In this document: in pieces, positions 1 through 9,121 of the stretch | Layout of the letters: the number at the start of each line of letters is the position of its first letter | Numbering within the stretch: the stretch's first letter is position 1 | From: Erwinia_E haradaeae_C | Lineage (GTDB): Bacteria; Pseudomonadota; Gammaproteobacteria; Enterobacterales; Enterobacteriaceae | DNA length: 64,000 bases | Assembly: GCF_900698995.1 (NCBI RefSeq) | Contig: NZ_LR217735.1 | Coordinates: 124,001 to 188,000, forward strand | Reading direction: 5' to 3' | The notes under the pieces: model-generated | What the model saw: the letters and a program-made list of their open reading frames with translations, nothing else | Told to the model about the DNA's origin: nothing | The model's database searches: none | Made by a program: the position numbers and the translations under genes

Positions 1-98
1 ATTCGTTTATAATGCGTGTATAGTAAGTTTTTATAGATAGTCAAGAAGTGATAGTATAATAATATTTTATATAAAAATTAAAATTAATGAGAAAGTTG

Positions 99-2507
99 AT
101 GCCAAATATGTATGACTCATCGAGTATTAAAGTGTTAAAAGGGCTTGACGCAGTACGAAAACGTCCTGGTATGTATATTGGTAATACAGATGATGGAACT
201 GGTCTGCATCACATGGTGTTTGAGGTAGTGGATAATGCGATCGATGAAACACTTGCGGGTTATTGTTCTCAGATTAGTGTAACAATTTATCCCGATCACT
301 CTGTGTCAATACAAGATAATGGTCGTGGTATTCCTACTGGAATACATACAGAAGAAGGAGTTTCTGCTGCTGAAGTGATTATGACGATTTTACATGCTGG
401 CGGAAAATTTGATGATAACTCATACAAAGTATCTGGAGGTCTTCATGGCGTTGGTGTATCTGTGGTAAATGCATTATCAGAAAAATTAGAGTTGACTATT
501 TTTCGTGAAGGAAAAATATATTTTCAAACTTATATGCATGGTGTAGCACAATCCCCGTTGAATATAATAGGGGATACCAACTTGACAGGTACATTAGTTC
601 GTTTCTGGCCTAGTTATAATACTTTTAAGAATGTTATAGACTTTGAATATTCAGTTTTAGAAAAACGTTTACGGGAATTATCTTTTCTTAATTCTGGTGT
701 CTCCATAGTTTTAGAAGATAAACGATATGGTAAGCAAGATGTTTACCATTATCAAGGCGGGTTACAAGCATTTATTCAATACCTAAACAAAAATAAGACA
801 CCAATTCATCCTAATATTTTTTATTACATCACCCAGAAAGATAACATTGGTATAGAAGTAGCCTTGCAGTGGAATGATGGTTTTCAGGAAATCATACACT
901 GTTTTACTAATAATATCCCACAACGTGATGGCGGGACTCATCTTGTAGGTTTTCGATCTTCTATGACTCGAACTCTAAATACTTATATGGATAGAGAGGG
1001 ATACACTAAAAAATCTAAGGTTTCTACTATTGGTGATGATGCGCGCGAAGGATTGATTGCTGTCATATCAATTAAATCTTCAGATCCAAAATTTTCTTCA
1101 CAAACAAAAGATAAACTAGTTTCATCTGAGGTAAAAACAGTAGTTGAACAAACAATGAATGAGTTGCTTTATGCTTATCTATTAGAGCACCCAGGTGATG
1201 CGAAAATAATAGTTGGAAAGATCATTGATGCCGCTCGTGCTCGGGAAGCGTCTCGTCGTGCGCGAGAAATAACTCGCCGAAAGGGTGCATTAGATTTATC
1301 TAGCTTACCTGGAAAGTTAGCTGATTGCCAAGAAAAAAATCCAGTTTTCTCTGAGCTTTATTTAGTAGAGGGTGACTCAGCTGGTGGATCTGCAAAACAG
1401 GGGAGAAATCGCAAAAATCAAGCTATTTTACCATTAAAAGGAAAAATTCTTAATGTAGAAAAAGCGCGTTTTGATAAAATGTTGGCATCTCAGGAGGTCG
1501 CAGCGCTGATTACTGCTCTGGGTTGTGGTATTGGTCGTGATGAGTATAACCCAGACAAATTGCGTTATCATAATATTATTATCATGACCGATGCAGATGT
1601 TGATGGATCGCATATTCGTACGTTACTTTTAACGTTTTTCTATCGTCAAATGCCAGAAATTATCGAACGAGGGCACCTTTATATTGCGCAACCACCACTG
1701 TATAAAGTTAAAAGAGGCAAGCAAGAAAAATATATTAAAGATGATGATGCTATGGATCAGTATCAAATGTCCATTGCTCTTGATAAGGCTGTCCTGCATG
1801 TTGGCAATGACGGGATAGACCTGAGAGGAGAACAGCTTAAAATACTAGTAAATACATTTCAATATACACGTAGAATGATTAAAAAATCAGAGCGTTGTTA
1901 CCCAATAGAATTACTAAATGCGCTAATTTATCACAAAACATTAAGTGATTTAACAATAGAGATTGCAGTAGAAGAGTGGTTACAGGGCTTATTAAATAAT
2001 TTAAATGACAATGATGTAAATGGCGGATTCTATAACGGCATTGTTCAAAAAAATCATCAATTAGGGTTATTTGAACCAATTCTGCGTGGATGTATACACG
2101 GCGTTGAGATGGAGTATTTATTAGATAATAATTTTATATGTAGTGACATATATCAAAAAATCTCTATATTAGGCAAGGAATTGCGTGGTCTAATTAAACA
2201 AGACGCGTATGTAACGCGCGGAGATCGTCGTCAATCGGTATCCAGTTTTGAGCAGGCAGTTAATTGGTTAATTTCAGAATCACGTCGGGGTTTATCAGTT
2301 CAGAGATATAAAGGTTTAGGTGAAATGAATCCAGAGCAATTATGGGAGACTACAATGAATCCAAAGAGTCGGCGTATGTTTTTAGTAACTATTCAAGATG
2401 CTTTTAAAACTGATCAGTTGTTTAGCACCTTAATGGGGGATACAGTAGAACCTCGTCGCGCTTTTATTGAAACAAATGCCTTACGTGTGGCTCATATCGA
2501 TATTTAA
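99..2507 (+). CDS. gyrB: DNA gyrase subunit B
   Basis: ATPase subunit of the type II topoisomerase that introduces negative supercoils together with GyrA. The N-terminal GHKL ATPase domain is intact, with EVVDNAIDE near residue 42, DNGRGIP near 73 and GGLHGVGVSVVN near 113. The Toprim domain carries EGDSAGG near 423 and DADVDGSHI near 497, and QRYKGLGEMNPEQLWETTM follows near the C-terminus. The enteric-type insertion in the C-terminal half is present but is the most diverged part. An in-frame ATG lies at 87, but the ATG at 99 gives MPNMYDSSS, which matches the usual MSNSYDSSS start and yields 802 aa (E. coli 804). The usual recF-dnaN-dnaA neighbours are not upstream in what is visible, and yidA follows. 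Confidence 0.98.
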   Translation: MPNMYDSSSIKVLKGLDAVRKRPGMYIGNTDDGTGLHHMVFEVVDNAIDETLAGYCSQISVTIYPDHSVSIQDNGRGIPTGIHTEEGVSAAEVIMTILHAGGKFDDNSYKVSGGLHGVGVSVVNALSEKLELTIFREGKIYFQTYMHGVAQSPLNIIGDTNLTGTLVRFWPSYNTFKNVIDFEYSVLEKRLRELSFLNSGVSIVLEDKRYGKQDVYHYQGGLQAFIQYLNKNKTPIHPNIFYYITQKDNIGIEVALQWNDGFQEIIHCFTNNIPQRDGGTHLVGFRSSMTRTLNTYMDREGYTKKSKVSTIGDDAREGLIAVISIKSSDPKFSSQTKDKLVSSEVKTVVEQTMNELLYAYLLEHPGDAKIIVGKIIDAARAREASRRAREITRRKGALDLSSLPGKLADCQEKNPVFSELYLVEGDSAGGSAKQGRNRKNQAILPLKGKILNVEKARFDKMLASQEVAALITALGCGIGRDEYNPDKLRYHNIIIMTDADVDGSHIRTLLLTFFYRQMPEIIERGHLYIAQPPLYKVKRGKQEKYIKDDDAMDQYQMSIALDKAVLHVGNDGIDLRGEQLKILVNTFQYTRRMIKKSERCYPIELLNALIYHKTLSDLTIEIAVEEWLQGLLNNLNDNDVNGGFYNGIVQKNHQLGLFEPILRGCIHGVEMEYLLDNNFICSDIYQKISILGKELRGLIKQDAYVTRGDRRQSVSSFEQAVNWLISESRRGLSVQRYKGLGEMNPEQLWETTMNPKSRRMFLVTIQDAFKTDQLFSTLMGDTVEPRRAFIETNALRVAHIDI

Positions 2508-2725
2508 TATTTAGTAAAATTTTTCAAACAATCAAAAAACATAGTCTTAATAGTATACACTATGTAGTTGTTTAGTATTAATCTACAGATTAGGTATAGA
2601 AAAATTTTATTTCAGATAAATTATATTATACCAGGATAATTGTTTTCACTTTTTTTCATTCTACGTTATAAATTTTTACTGTATAATACTAGCGTAAGAA
2701 GATATAGTAATATTCTAAGGATAGT

Positions 2726-3532
2726 ATGACAATCAAATTAATTGCAATTGATATGGATGGTACATTACTTAACCCGAGGAATGAGTTAACACCCAAAGTA
2801 AAAAAAGTTATTAAGAGAGTTAACAAGAAGGGGGTTAAAGTTGTCTTGGCTACTGGAAGACCGTTTATTGGTGTTGAGTATTATCTCAATGAGCTGGATT
2901 TACATAAGGATGATCAATATTGCATTACTAATAATGGCTCATTAATTCAGAAAACAATAAACGGAGAATGTCTTTTGGAAATGTTACTACGTTTTGATGA
3001 TTATCTTTATTTTGAGAAATTATCACGAATATTAGGAGTTCATTTCCAGGCCTTAACTAAAACAGAAATGTTTACGTCGAATAAAAACATTAGCAAATAT
3101 ACTGTTCATGAAGCTTGGATGACTGGAATTCCTTTGCATTATTGTTCTGTAGATAATATGGACTGTAATTTAACTTTCCCAAAAGTAATGATGCTAGATC
3201 CTCCAGATAGATTAGATGTTGCCATCGCTCGTATTCCAAAAAATGTATTCCAGGAATATACTATTATGAAAAGCTCACCGTACTATCTAGAAATTCTTGA
3301 TAAACGAGCAAATAAAGGCGCTGCTGTGCAATTTATAGCGGAGATGTTAGGTTATTCAAGGAGTGAGATTATGGCGATTGGCGATCAAGAAAATGATTTA
3401 GCTATGTTAGAGTATGCAGGTACAAGTATAGCTATGGGAAATAGTATCACTCAGGTAAAGTCGGTCGCAAAATTTATTACAAAAAGTAATGAAGAGGATG
3501 GTGTAGCGTTAGCAATTGAACGGTTTATTTAA
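2726..3532 (+). CDS. yidA: HAD-family sugar phosphatase YidA
   Basis: Cytosolic haloacid-dehalogenase-type phosphatase of the Cof subfamily; the E. coli enzyme hydrolyses sugar phosphates. Motif I, DMDGTLL, is at residues 9-15 with the nucleophilic Asp. TGRP near 43-46 matches motif II, and GDQEND near 218 is motif IV. Length is 268 aa against 270 in E. coli. The start has AAGGA a few bases upstream, and a TATAAT-like hexamer lies about 45 bp before the ATG. In enterics yidA lies near gyrB, so this neighbourhood is retained, although the yidB gene between them is gone. Confidence 0.95.
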   Translation: MTIKLIAIDMDGTLLNPRNELTPKVKKVIKRVNKKGVKVVLATGRPFIGVEYYLNELDLHKDDQYCITNNGSLIQKTINGECLLEMLLRFDDYLYFEKLSRILGVHFQALTKTEMFTSNKNISKYTVHEAWMTGIPLHYCSVDNMDCNLTFPKVMMLDPPDRLDVAIARIPKNVFQEYTIMKSSPYYLEILDKRANKGAAVQFIAEMLGYSRSEIMAIGDQENDLAMLEYAGTSIAMGNSITQVKSVAKFITKSNEEDGVALAIERFI

Positions 3533-4196
3533 ACCAGAAAAATTGGTAAGAATTCCTATGTATATTGCATTTTTGATATATATATATTATCATTTGATGA
3601 TTTAAAATTACTAATTAGTATCAAATACTAAATATAGAAAAAAAAAATTGTTTTTTTATAGACGATTTATAATGATAGATACTACAAAGGTTCTATGATA
3701 TTAATGTATATGTCAAGTAAGGTATATGTTGAATATTTAAAGATTTTAAAATTTCTTTTATTTATTTTTCTAGTTATTTTGATGATATGATTTGTATAAA
3801 ATTAAAATTTTATAGGATTTTATTAATATAATTATTATCTGTAATTATGAACACTGAACTTGCTATATTATTTTAATAACAATGTTAATTATTAATATAA
3901 TTATAAATTTTTTGATTAGGTTATCAAATTTTCTAAAATATAACAAAATAGATTTTATCTAATTAGTGGACATTATAAAACATTCTAAAAGAATCATATC
4001 AGTATAGAAAGTACAAAATTTAAATATTGTTATAGTTTGTTCTATTATATGTTTATTTGTGATTGTTATAGTATTTTGTTTAATTTTAACAAGTAGTATA
4101 TGCAAGACAAGTCAGGTATGGGTGTACACATAACTATATGTACGATGTTTGATGTGTGCTAGATAACACATTTTAGTTAGAATTTAGGAAAAAGGT
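3533..4196. other. Spacer between yidA and rpmH
   Basis: No open frame of convincing length. In enteric chromosomes this junction holds dnaA, dnaN and recF, and nothing resembling them remains. An A10 run facing a T7 run (3639-3660) could form an A/T hairpin. The segment just before rpmH should contain that operon's promoter, but I cannot assign hexamers with confidence. Confidence 0.6.
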
Positions 4197-4346
4197 ATGA
4201 AGCGTACTTTCCAGCCCTCTGTAATTAAACGTAACCGCACTCATGGTTTTCGTTCTCGCATGAAAAGCAAAAATGGTCGAAAAATTTTATCTCATAGACG
4301 AGCTAAAGGCCGAGTACGTTTAACTGTCTCAAGTAACTTGTATTAA
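4197..4346 (+). CDS. rpmH: 50S ribosomal protein L34
   Basis: Small basic protein of the large ribosomal subunit, 49 aa. It begins MKRTFQPSVIKRNRTHGFR and continues with the family signature RMKSKNGRKIL and RRAKGR. E. coli L34 is 46 aa, so the tail here (VSSNLY) is three residues longer. An AAGG sits right before the ATG and may contribute to ribosome binding. rnpA begins 16 bp after the stop, reproducing the near-universal rpmH-rnpA pair, so the two are almost certainly cotranscribed. Confidence 0.97.
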   Translation: MKRTFQPSVIKRNRTHGFRSRMKSKNGRKILSHRRAKGRVRLTVSSNLY

Positions 4347-4362
4347 CTTCTTTGAATGATAG

Positions 4363-4722
4363 ATGAAAGAATATTTATTCACAAAGAAGTTACGCTTGTT
4401 AACTTCCGCGCATTTTAATTTTGTTTTTCAGAGGCCGCAACGAGTTAGTATAACTTGTATTACGATTCTTGGGCGTTTGAATACATTAGGACATCCAAGG
4501 ATTGGTTGTTCTCTTTCTAAAAAAAATCTTAAGCATTCTCATGAGCGTAATAGAGTTAAACGATTAATACGAGAAAGTTTTCGTCACAATCAACACCAAC
4601 TCCCAGGGATGGATTTTGTAGTTATAGTGAGACGTGGAATTGTGTCTCTTGATAACCATGCTTTCACAAGAGTATTGGAGAAATTATGGCGTCGTCATTG
4701 TCTCTTAGTGCGCAGATTTTAA
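4363..4722 (+). CDS. rnpA: Ribonuclease P protein component
   Basis: Protein cofactor of RNase P, which removes the 5' leader from precursor tRNAs. The RNR signature ERNRVKRLIRESFR lies around residues 64-77, preceded by RLNTLGHPRIGCSLSKKN and followed by LPGMDFVVIVRRG. Length is 119 aa, identical to E. coli. Its 3' end overlaps yidD by 37 bp in another frame, as in enterics. The RNA subunit gene rnpB is not in this window. Confidence 0.97.
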   Translation: MKEYLFTKKLRLLTSAHFNFVFQRPQRVSITCITILGRLNTLGHPRIGCSLSKKNLKHSHERNRVKRLIRESFRHNQHQLPGMDFVVIVRRGIVSLDNHAFTRVLEKLWRRHCLLVRRF

Positions 4723-4928
4723 TTCTTATAGTAAGAATTTATCGATATGTTATCAGTCCATTGATAGGCCCGTGTTGTCGCTTTCGGCCAACCTGTTCGC
4801 AATATAGTATTGAAGTATTGCAAAAATTTGGTGCGATTAAAGGTAGCTGGTTGTCCATCAAGCGTCTATTGCAATGTCATCCTTTTAGTTCTTGTAGTAA
4901 GAATCTATTACCACCACGTAAATATTGA
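4686..4928 (+). CDS. yidD: Membrane protein insertion efficiency factor YidD
   Basis: Small inner-membrane-associated protein thought to help YidC-dependent insertion. The family core is present: YRYVISPLIGPCCRFRPTCSQY near residues 20-41, then FGAIKGSWLSIKRLLQCHPF, including the three conserved cysteines. Length is 80 aa against 85 in E. coli. It overlaps the rnpA end by 37 bp, and yidC starts 18 bp after its stop, so translation of rnpA, yidD and yidC is probably coupled. Confidence 0.95.
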   Translation: MASSLSLSAQILILIVRIYRYVISPLIGPCCRFRPTCSQYSIEVLQKFGAIKGSWLSIKRLLQCHPFSSCSKNLLPPRKY

Positions 4929-4946
4929 TTTCAGAGAGTCTGAATA

Positions 4947-6593
4947 ATGCATTCTAAAAGTAAATTCTTGGTAATTATTTGTCTATTTTTATCTTTTGTT
5001 ATGTGGCAGATTTTTTACATGGAAACAACTAGTCAGCCAGAATCATCTCAGACGACGGAGAAGATTATAAATCCAGAGAGTCATAATATACAGCAGAATA
5101 TATTAAATAGCGACTTAGATACAACGATCACAGTTAAAACTGATGTCTTATCTTTACGCATTAATACTCGAGGGGGTGATATTGATCAGGTTGCATTATT
5201 ATCTTACTCAGATAAATTAGGTTCGAAGCACCCTTTGTTACTCTTAGAGTCTAGTCCAGATTTTTTATATCAGGCTAAAAGTGGATTAGTAGGTCATAAT
5301 GGACCAGATGATATCTATAATGATATACGACCAATTTATGTTAGTAAGCAAAAGCATTTTGAGCTATCACCAAATGAAAATGAATTACGCATTCCATTAA
5401 CTTTTGTTTCAAAAAATAATATAACTTATGTTAAAACCTTTATTTTACACCGCGGTAATTATGCTATTGATGTTTCTTATCAAATTAATAATAAATCTAT
5501 GAACCCCATAGAGATTGCAATGTATGGGCAGCTTAGACAGACTAGTAAGTTACCGGAAAATCGTAACACAAATAGCAACAATTTTGCTCTACGTACTTTT
5601 CGTGGCGCGGCCTATTCTAGTAGCCAGAGTAAATACTCTAAGTATGATTTTGATACTATTCAGAAAAATAAGCACTTGAATGTAATCACTACAAATGGCT
5701 GGATAGCTATGTTACAGCAGTATTTTGCTTCTATCTGGATTCCAAAAACAAAAGGTAATAATATATTATATACAAATAATTTAAATGACAATATGGTTTC
5801 TATTAATTGTCAATCAGATCCAGTAGTTGTTTCAGCGGGCTCGCAAAAAACTTTAGAAGCTACATTATGGATTGGACCAGAAGTACAAGAGCGGATGAGC
5901 ACTGTAGCGCCATATGTAGAACTAACAGTAGATTATGGTTGGTTGTGGTTTATTGCTCAACCTTTATTTAGATTATTGCAGTTCATTAATCGTTTTATTA
6001 ATAATTGGGGTTTTTCAATTATTCTTATTACGTTAATTGTGCGTAGTATTACATATCCACTGAGCAAAGCTCAGTATACTTCTATGGCTCGTATGCGCAT
6101 CCTTCAACCAAAAATTCAATTGATGCGTGAGCGATTTGGTGAAGATAAACAGCGTATGAATCAAGAAATGATGGCGTTATATAAAAGAGAAAAAGTTAAT
6201 CCGTTAGGAGGGTGTCTGCCTTTGCTAATTCAAATGCCTATATTTTTAGGGTTGTATTATATGTTAATTGGATCAGTAGAGCTTAGACACGCATCATTTA
6301 TTTTTTGGATTAAAGATTTATCTGCGCAGGATCCGTATTATATTCTTCCACTCTTAATGGGTGCTACTATGTTTTTTATTCAGAAGTTATCACCAACAAC
6401 AGCAACAGATCCCATACAGCAAAAAATTATTACTTTTATGCCAGTTATCTTTACTATTTTTTTCTTGTGTTTCCCTTCAGGGTTAGTTTTATACTATATT
6501 ATCAGCAATCTAGTAACTTTATTACAACAGCATATGATTTATCGAGATTTAGAAAAATGTGGCTTGTATCCTCGTGATAAACGCTCAGAATAG
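4947..6593 (+). CDS. yidC: Membrane protein insertase YidC
   Basis: Inner-membrane insertase that works alone or with SecYEG. It has an N-terminal membrane anchor (about residues 5-25), a large periplasmic domain and the conserved C-terminal 60KD_IMP core. That core starts around YGWLWFIAQPLF near residue 330 and includes ITYPLSKAQY and NPLGGCLPLLIQMPIFLGLY, with further membrane spans to about 530. It is 548 aa, the same as E. coli. The start is preceded by a GAGAG-type ribosome site. The gene that normally follows, mnmE, is absent here. Confidence 0.98.
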   Translation: MHSKSKFLVIICLFLSFVMWQIFYMETTSQPESSQTTEKIINPESHNIQQNILNSDLDTTITVKTDVLSLRINTRGGDIDQVALLSYSDKLGSKHPLLLLESSPDFLYQAKSGLVGHNGPDDIYNDIRPIYVSKQKHFELSPNENELRIPLTFVSKNNITYVKTFILHRGNYAIDVSYQINNKSMNPIEIAMYGQLRQTSKLPENRNTNSNNFALRTFRGAAYSSSQSKYSKYDFDTIQKNKHLNVITTNGWIAMLQQYFASIWIPKTKGNNILYTNNLNDNMVSINCQSDPVVVSAGSQKTLEATLWIGPEVQERMSTVAPYVELTVDYGWLWFIAQPLFRLLQFINRFINNWGFSIILITLIVRSITYPLSKAQYTSMARMRILQPKIQLMRERFGEDKQRMNQEMMALYKREKVNPLGGCLPLLIQMPIFLGLYYMLIGSVELRHASFIFWIKDLSAQDPYYILPLLMGATMFFIQKLSPTTATDPIQQKIITFMPVIFTIFFLCFPSGLVLYYIISNLVTLLQQHMIYRDLEKCGLYPRDKRSE

Positions 6594-7032
6594 CATAGAA
6601 AAATTCTATTGAATGGGTAAATTCACTATATTTAGGAAAGAGATATAGTATAAAGTTATAATTTTAAATGATCAATCAAGAATCAGTATCAAATCAGTAT
6701 CAGCTGATCTTAGATTATATTTCAGTCTAGTCTTAATATCTTTTAGTAATGTGTTTTTGTGATTTTTAGGTAATTAATAGTATAAAAGATCTGATCTTAA
6801 TAGCTGCTTTTGATAGGATAGTGTATATATAGTGAGAGTGATCATTCATTTTTTTAAAAAATTGCATTAAAGTATAATATAAACAATTTTTTTATCTAGG
6901 ATAAGGATGTCCGAGTAGAGGAATGCTTAGATCTATCAATAGAGGTGACATTAATATTTCTTACTAAGTGCGGCATGACTAGTGCCTCAGAGTTATTTTA
7001 TTATTAGATTTCATTATCAAGAGAGGGCACGA
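6594..7032. other. Spacer where mnmE would be expected
   Basis: In enterics yidC is followed by mnmE (trmE). No motif of that GTPase is visible in the 439 bp here, and the enteric neighbour of rpoH (ftsX) is also missing, so this is a rearrangement joint. The strand before rpoH should hold its promoter, but I see no unambiguous sigma-70 or sigma-E hexamers. Confidence 0.6.
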
Positions 7033-7887
7033 ATGACTAAAGAAATACAAACTCTCACTGTTTCTTCTTTAGGAAACTTAGATGCATATATTCGGGCAGT
7101 AAATTCTTGGCCAATGCTGACAGCAGGCGAGGAAAAGGGGTTAGCTGAGAGGTTATATTATCATGGTGATCTAGTGGCAGCTAAGACATTAATTTTATCT
7201 CATTTACGTTTTGTGGTGCATATTGCGTGTAATTATTCTGGTTATGGACTACTTAAAGCAGATTTGATACAAGAAGGTAATATTGGCCTTATGAAGGCAG
7301 TTCGCCGTTTTAATCCAGAAGTTGGTGTGCGTTTAGTTTCTTTTGCTGTACATTGGATTAAAGCAGAAATTCATGAATATGTATTACGTAATTGGCGTAT
7401 TGTCAAGGTTGCCACTACAAAAGCGCAGAGAAAGTTATTCTTTAATTTGCGGAAAACTAAAAAGCGTTTAGGGTGGTTTAATCAAGATGAAGTTGACATG
7501 GTTGCTAGAGAGCTTGGAGTTAGCAGTAAAGATGTGCGTGAAATGGAATCAAGAATGTCCGCGCAAGACTTAATTTTTGATCCTCAACCAGATGATAATA
7601 TTGAACATGAAGCACTAACCCCAATGTTTTATTTACAAGATTTATCATCTAATTTTTCTACTGGAATTGAAGAAGATAATTGGGGGGATTATGCTTCCGA
7701 TAAGCTTACTATAGCGCTTCACGCTCTTGATAATCGTAGCCAGCATATTATTAAAGCCAGGTGGTTAGATGAGAAGAATAAAACTACTCTTCAAGAATTA
7801 GCAAATAATTACGGTGTTTCTGCTGAACGTATTCGACAGTTAGAGAAAAATGCTATGCAAAAATTACGTCGAGCCATCTTAGTTTAA
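7033..7887 (+). CDS. rpoH: RNA polymerase heat-shock sigma factor (sigma-32)
   Basis: Alternative sigma factor directing RNA polymerase to heat-shock promoters. Region 2 (HLRFVVHIA, DLIQEGNIGLMKAVRRFNPE) and the C-terminal helix-turn-helix (TLQELANNYGVSAERIRQLE) are intact. The RpoH-specific box QRKLFFNLRKTKKRLGWFNQ is nearly identical to E. coli. An upstream in-frame start at 6982 would add 17 residues. The ATG at 7033 has AGAGGG a few bases before it and gives exactly 284 aa, the E. coli length, so I chose it. ftsY, normally close to rpoH, lies 34 kb away at 41654. Confidence 0.97.
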   Translation: MTKEIQTLTVSSLGNLDAYIRAVNSWPMLTAGEEKGLAERLYYHGDLVAAKTLILSHLRFVVHIACNYSGYGLLKADLIQEGNIGLMKAVRRFNPEVGVRLVSFAVHWIKAEIHEYVLRNWRIVKVATTKAQRKLFFNLRKTKKRLGWFNQDEVDMVARELGVSSKDVREMESRMSAQDLIFDPQPDDNIEHEALTPMFYLQDLSSNFSTGIEEDNWGDYASDKLTIALHALDNRSQHIIKARWLDEKNKTTLQELANNYGVSAERIRQLEKNAMQKLRRAILV

Positions 7888-8152
7888 GATATACTATACT
7901 CTGATATGTAGCAGTATTTATCATGCTAATATAACAAACAATTAGATGGGTGTATTGATAATTTTTTCTATTATTTTAATAGAGATTATTTTATTTTTAA
8001 TGAAAATGATTAGCCATAATATTTAATAGATATCAAATAAGTTTGTGTATATATCTAATTGAGATATTTAATAAGTTCTTAAGCAAGTATATATAGGCAT
8101 CTAATACATAAAATCCAGAGTTACCACAGATCACAATATAGAATGATTTATT

Positions 8153-9121
8153 ATGTACAGTGACACTTTTTCTAAAAATATTTTTATGATCCTCCCAGGG
8201 TTCGAAGCACAGCGTATAGATAATTTTTTGCATAATAAATTAAAAGGAGTTCCACGCAGTATGATTTATCGAATCTTGCGTACTGGGGTGGTTCGAATTA
8301 ATAAAAAACGCATTAAACCATGGTATAAATTACAAATTGGAGATGAGATATATGTTCCATTAATTCGCACAATGCGGTCAAAAGATGCGAATATATCTCA
8401 CAAAACGGCTTTAGTAACTGCATTAAAAAATTCTATCATCTATGAAGATGAATATATATTAGGGCTTAATAAGCCCTCTGGGATAGCAGTACATGGTGGT
8501 AGTGGCCTACAGTATGGAGTGATTGAGGCATTACGTTCATTACGGCCAGTTACAGAATTTCTTGAGCTAGTCCACCGTCTTGACAGAGATACATCAGGTG
8601 TTTTATTATTAGCTAAAAAACGATCCTCATTACGTATGCTTCATGAGCAATTACGTGAAAATAGCATGGAGAAAAATTATTTAGCTCTCGTTCAAGGACG
8701 GTGGCCAATTCATGTGCAAATAGTTGATGTTCCATTATTAAAAACAATTCAATTTAATCATCATTCTATGGTTAGAGTCCATCAAGATGGAAAACCATCT
8801 CAAACATTATTTCAAATAAAAGAAAACTATGCTCATATTGCAACTTTAGTTCAAGCATCTCTTATAACTGGGCGTATGCATCAAATTCGCGCACATGCTT
8901 TACATATAGGTCATCCTATTATTCTAGATAATCGTTATGGAAATTCCGATCTTAGTAAGCATTTTAAAGGTATTGGACTGCAACGTATTTTTTTACATGC
9001 AGCTACATTATCTTTTATACATCCACATACGAAACAAATTACACTACTCAGTGCTCCGTTAGATAAACAATTAAACAATTGTTTAAAAAGCTTACGCTTT
9101 AGCACCACTCCTATAAAATAA
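8153..9121 (+). CDS. rluC: 23S rRNA pseudouridine synthase RluC
   Basis: Isomerises uridines in 23S rRNA (positions 955, 2504 and 2580 in E. coli). An S4 RNA-binding domain occupies about residues 18-70 (RIDNFLHNKLKGVPRSMIYR). The catalytic HRLDRDTSG has Asp at 144, as in E. coli, and GRMHQIRAHALHIGHPI lies in the C-terminal part. Length is 322 aa against 319. RluC rather than RluD is supported by the KGVPRSMIYRILR segment. The divergent rne gene found next to it in E. coli is not here. Confidence 0.95.
   Translation: MYSDTFSKNIFMILPGFEAQRIDNFLHNKLKGVPRSMIYRILRTGVVRINKKRIKPWYKLQIGDEIYVPLIRTMRSKDANISHKTALVTALKNSIIYEDEYILGLNKPSGIAVHGGSGLQYGVIEALRSLRPVTEFLELVHRLDRDTSGVLLLAKKRSSLRMLHEQLRENSMEKNYLALVQGRWPIHVQIVDVPLLKTIQFNHHSMVRVHQDGKPSQTLFQIKENYAHIATLVQASLITGRMHQIRAHALHIGHPIILDNRYGNSDLSKHFKGIGLQRIFLHAATLSFIHPHTKQITLLSAPLDKQLNNCLKSLRFSTTPIK

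Noticed and set aside
6982..7032. Upstream start for rpoH adding 17 residues
   Set aside because: The extra residues have no counterpart in sigma-32, while the ATG at 7033 has AGAGGG before it and gives 284 aa.
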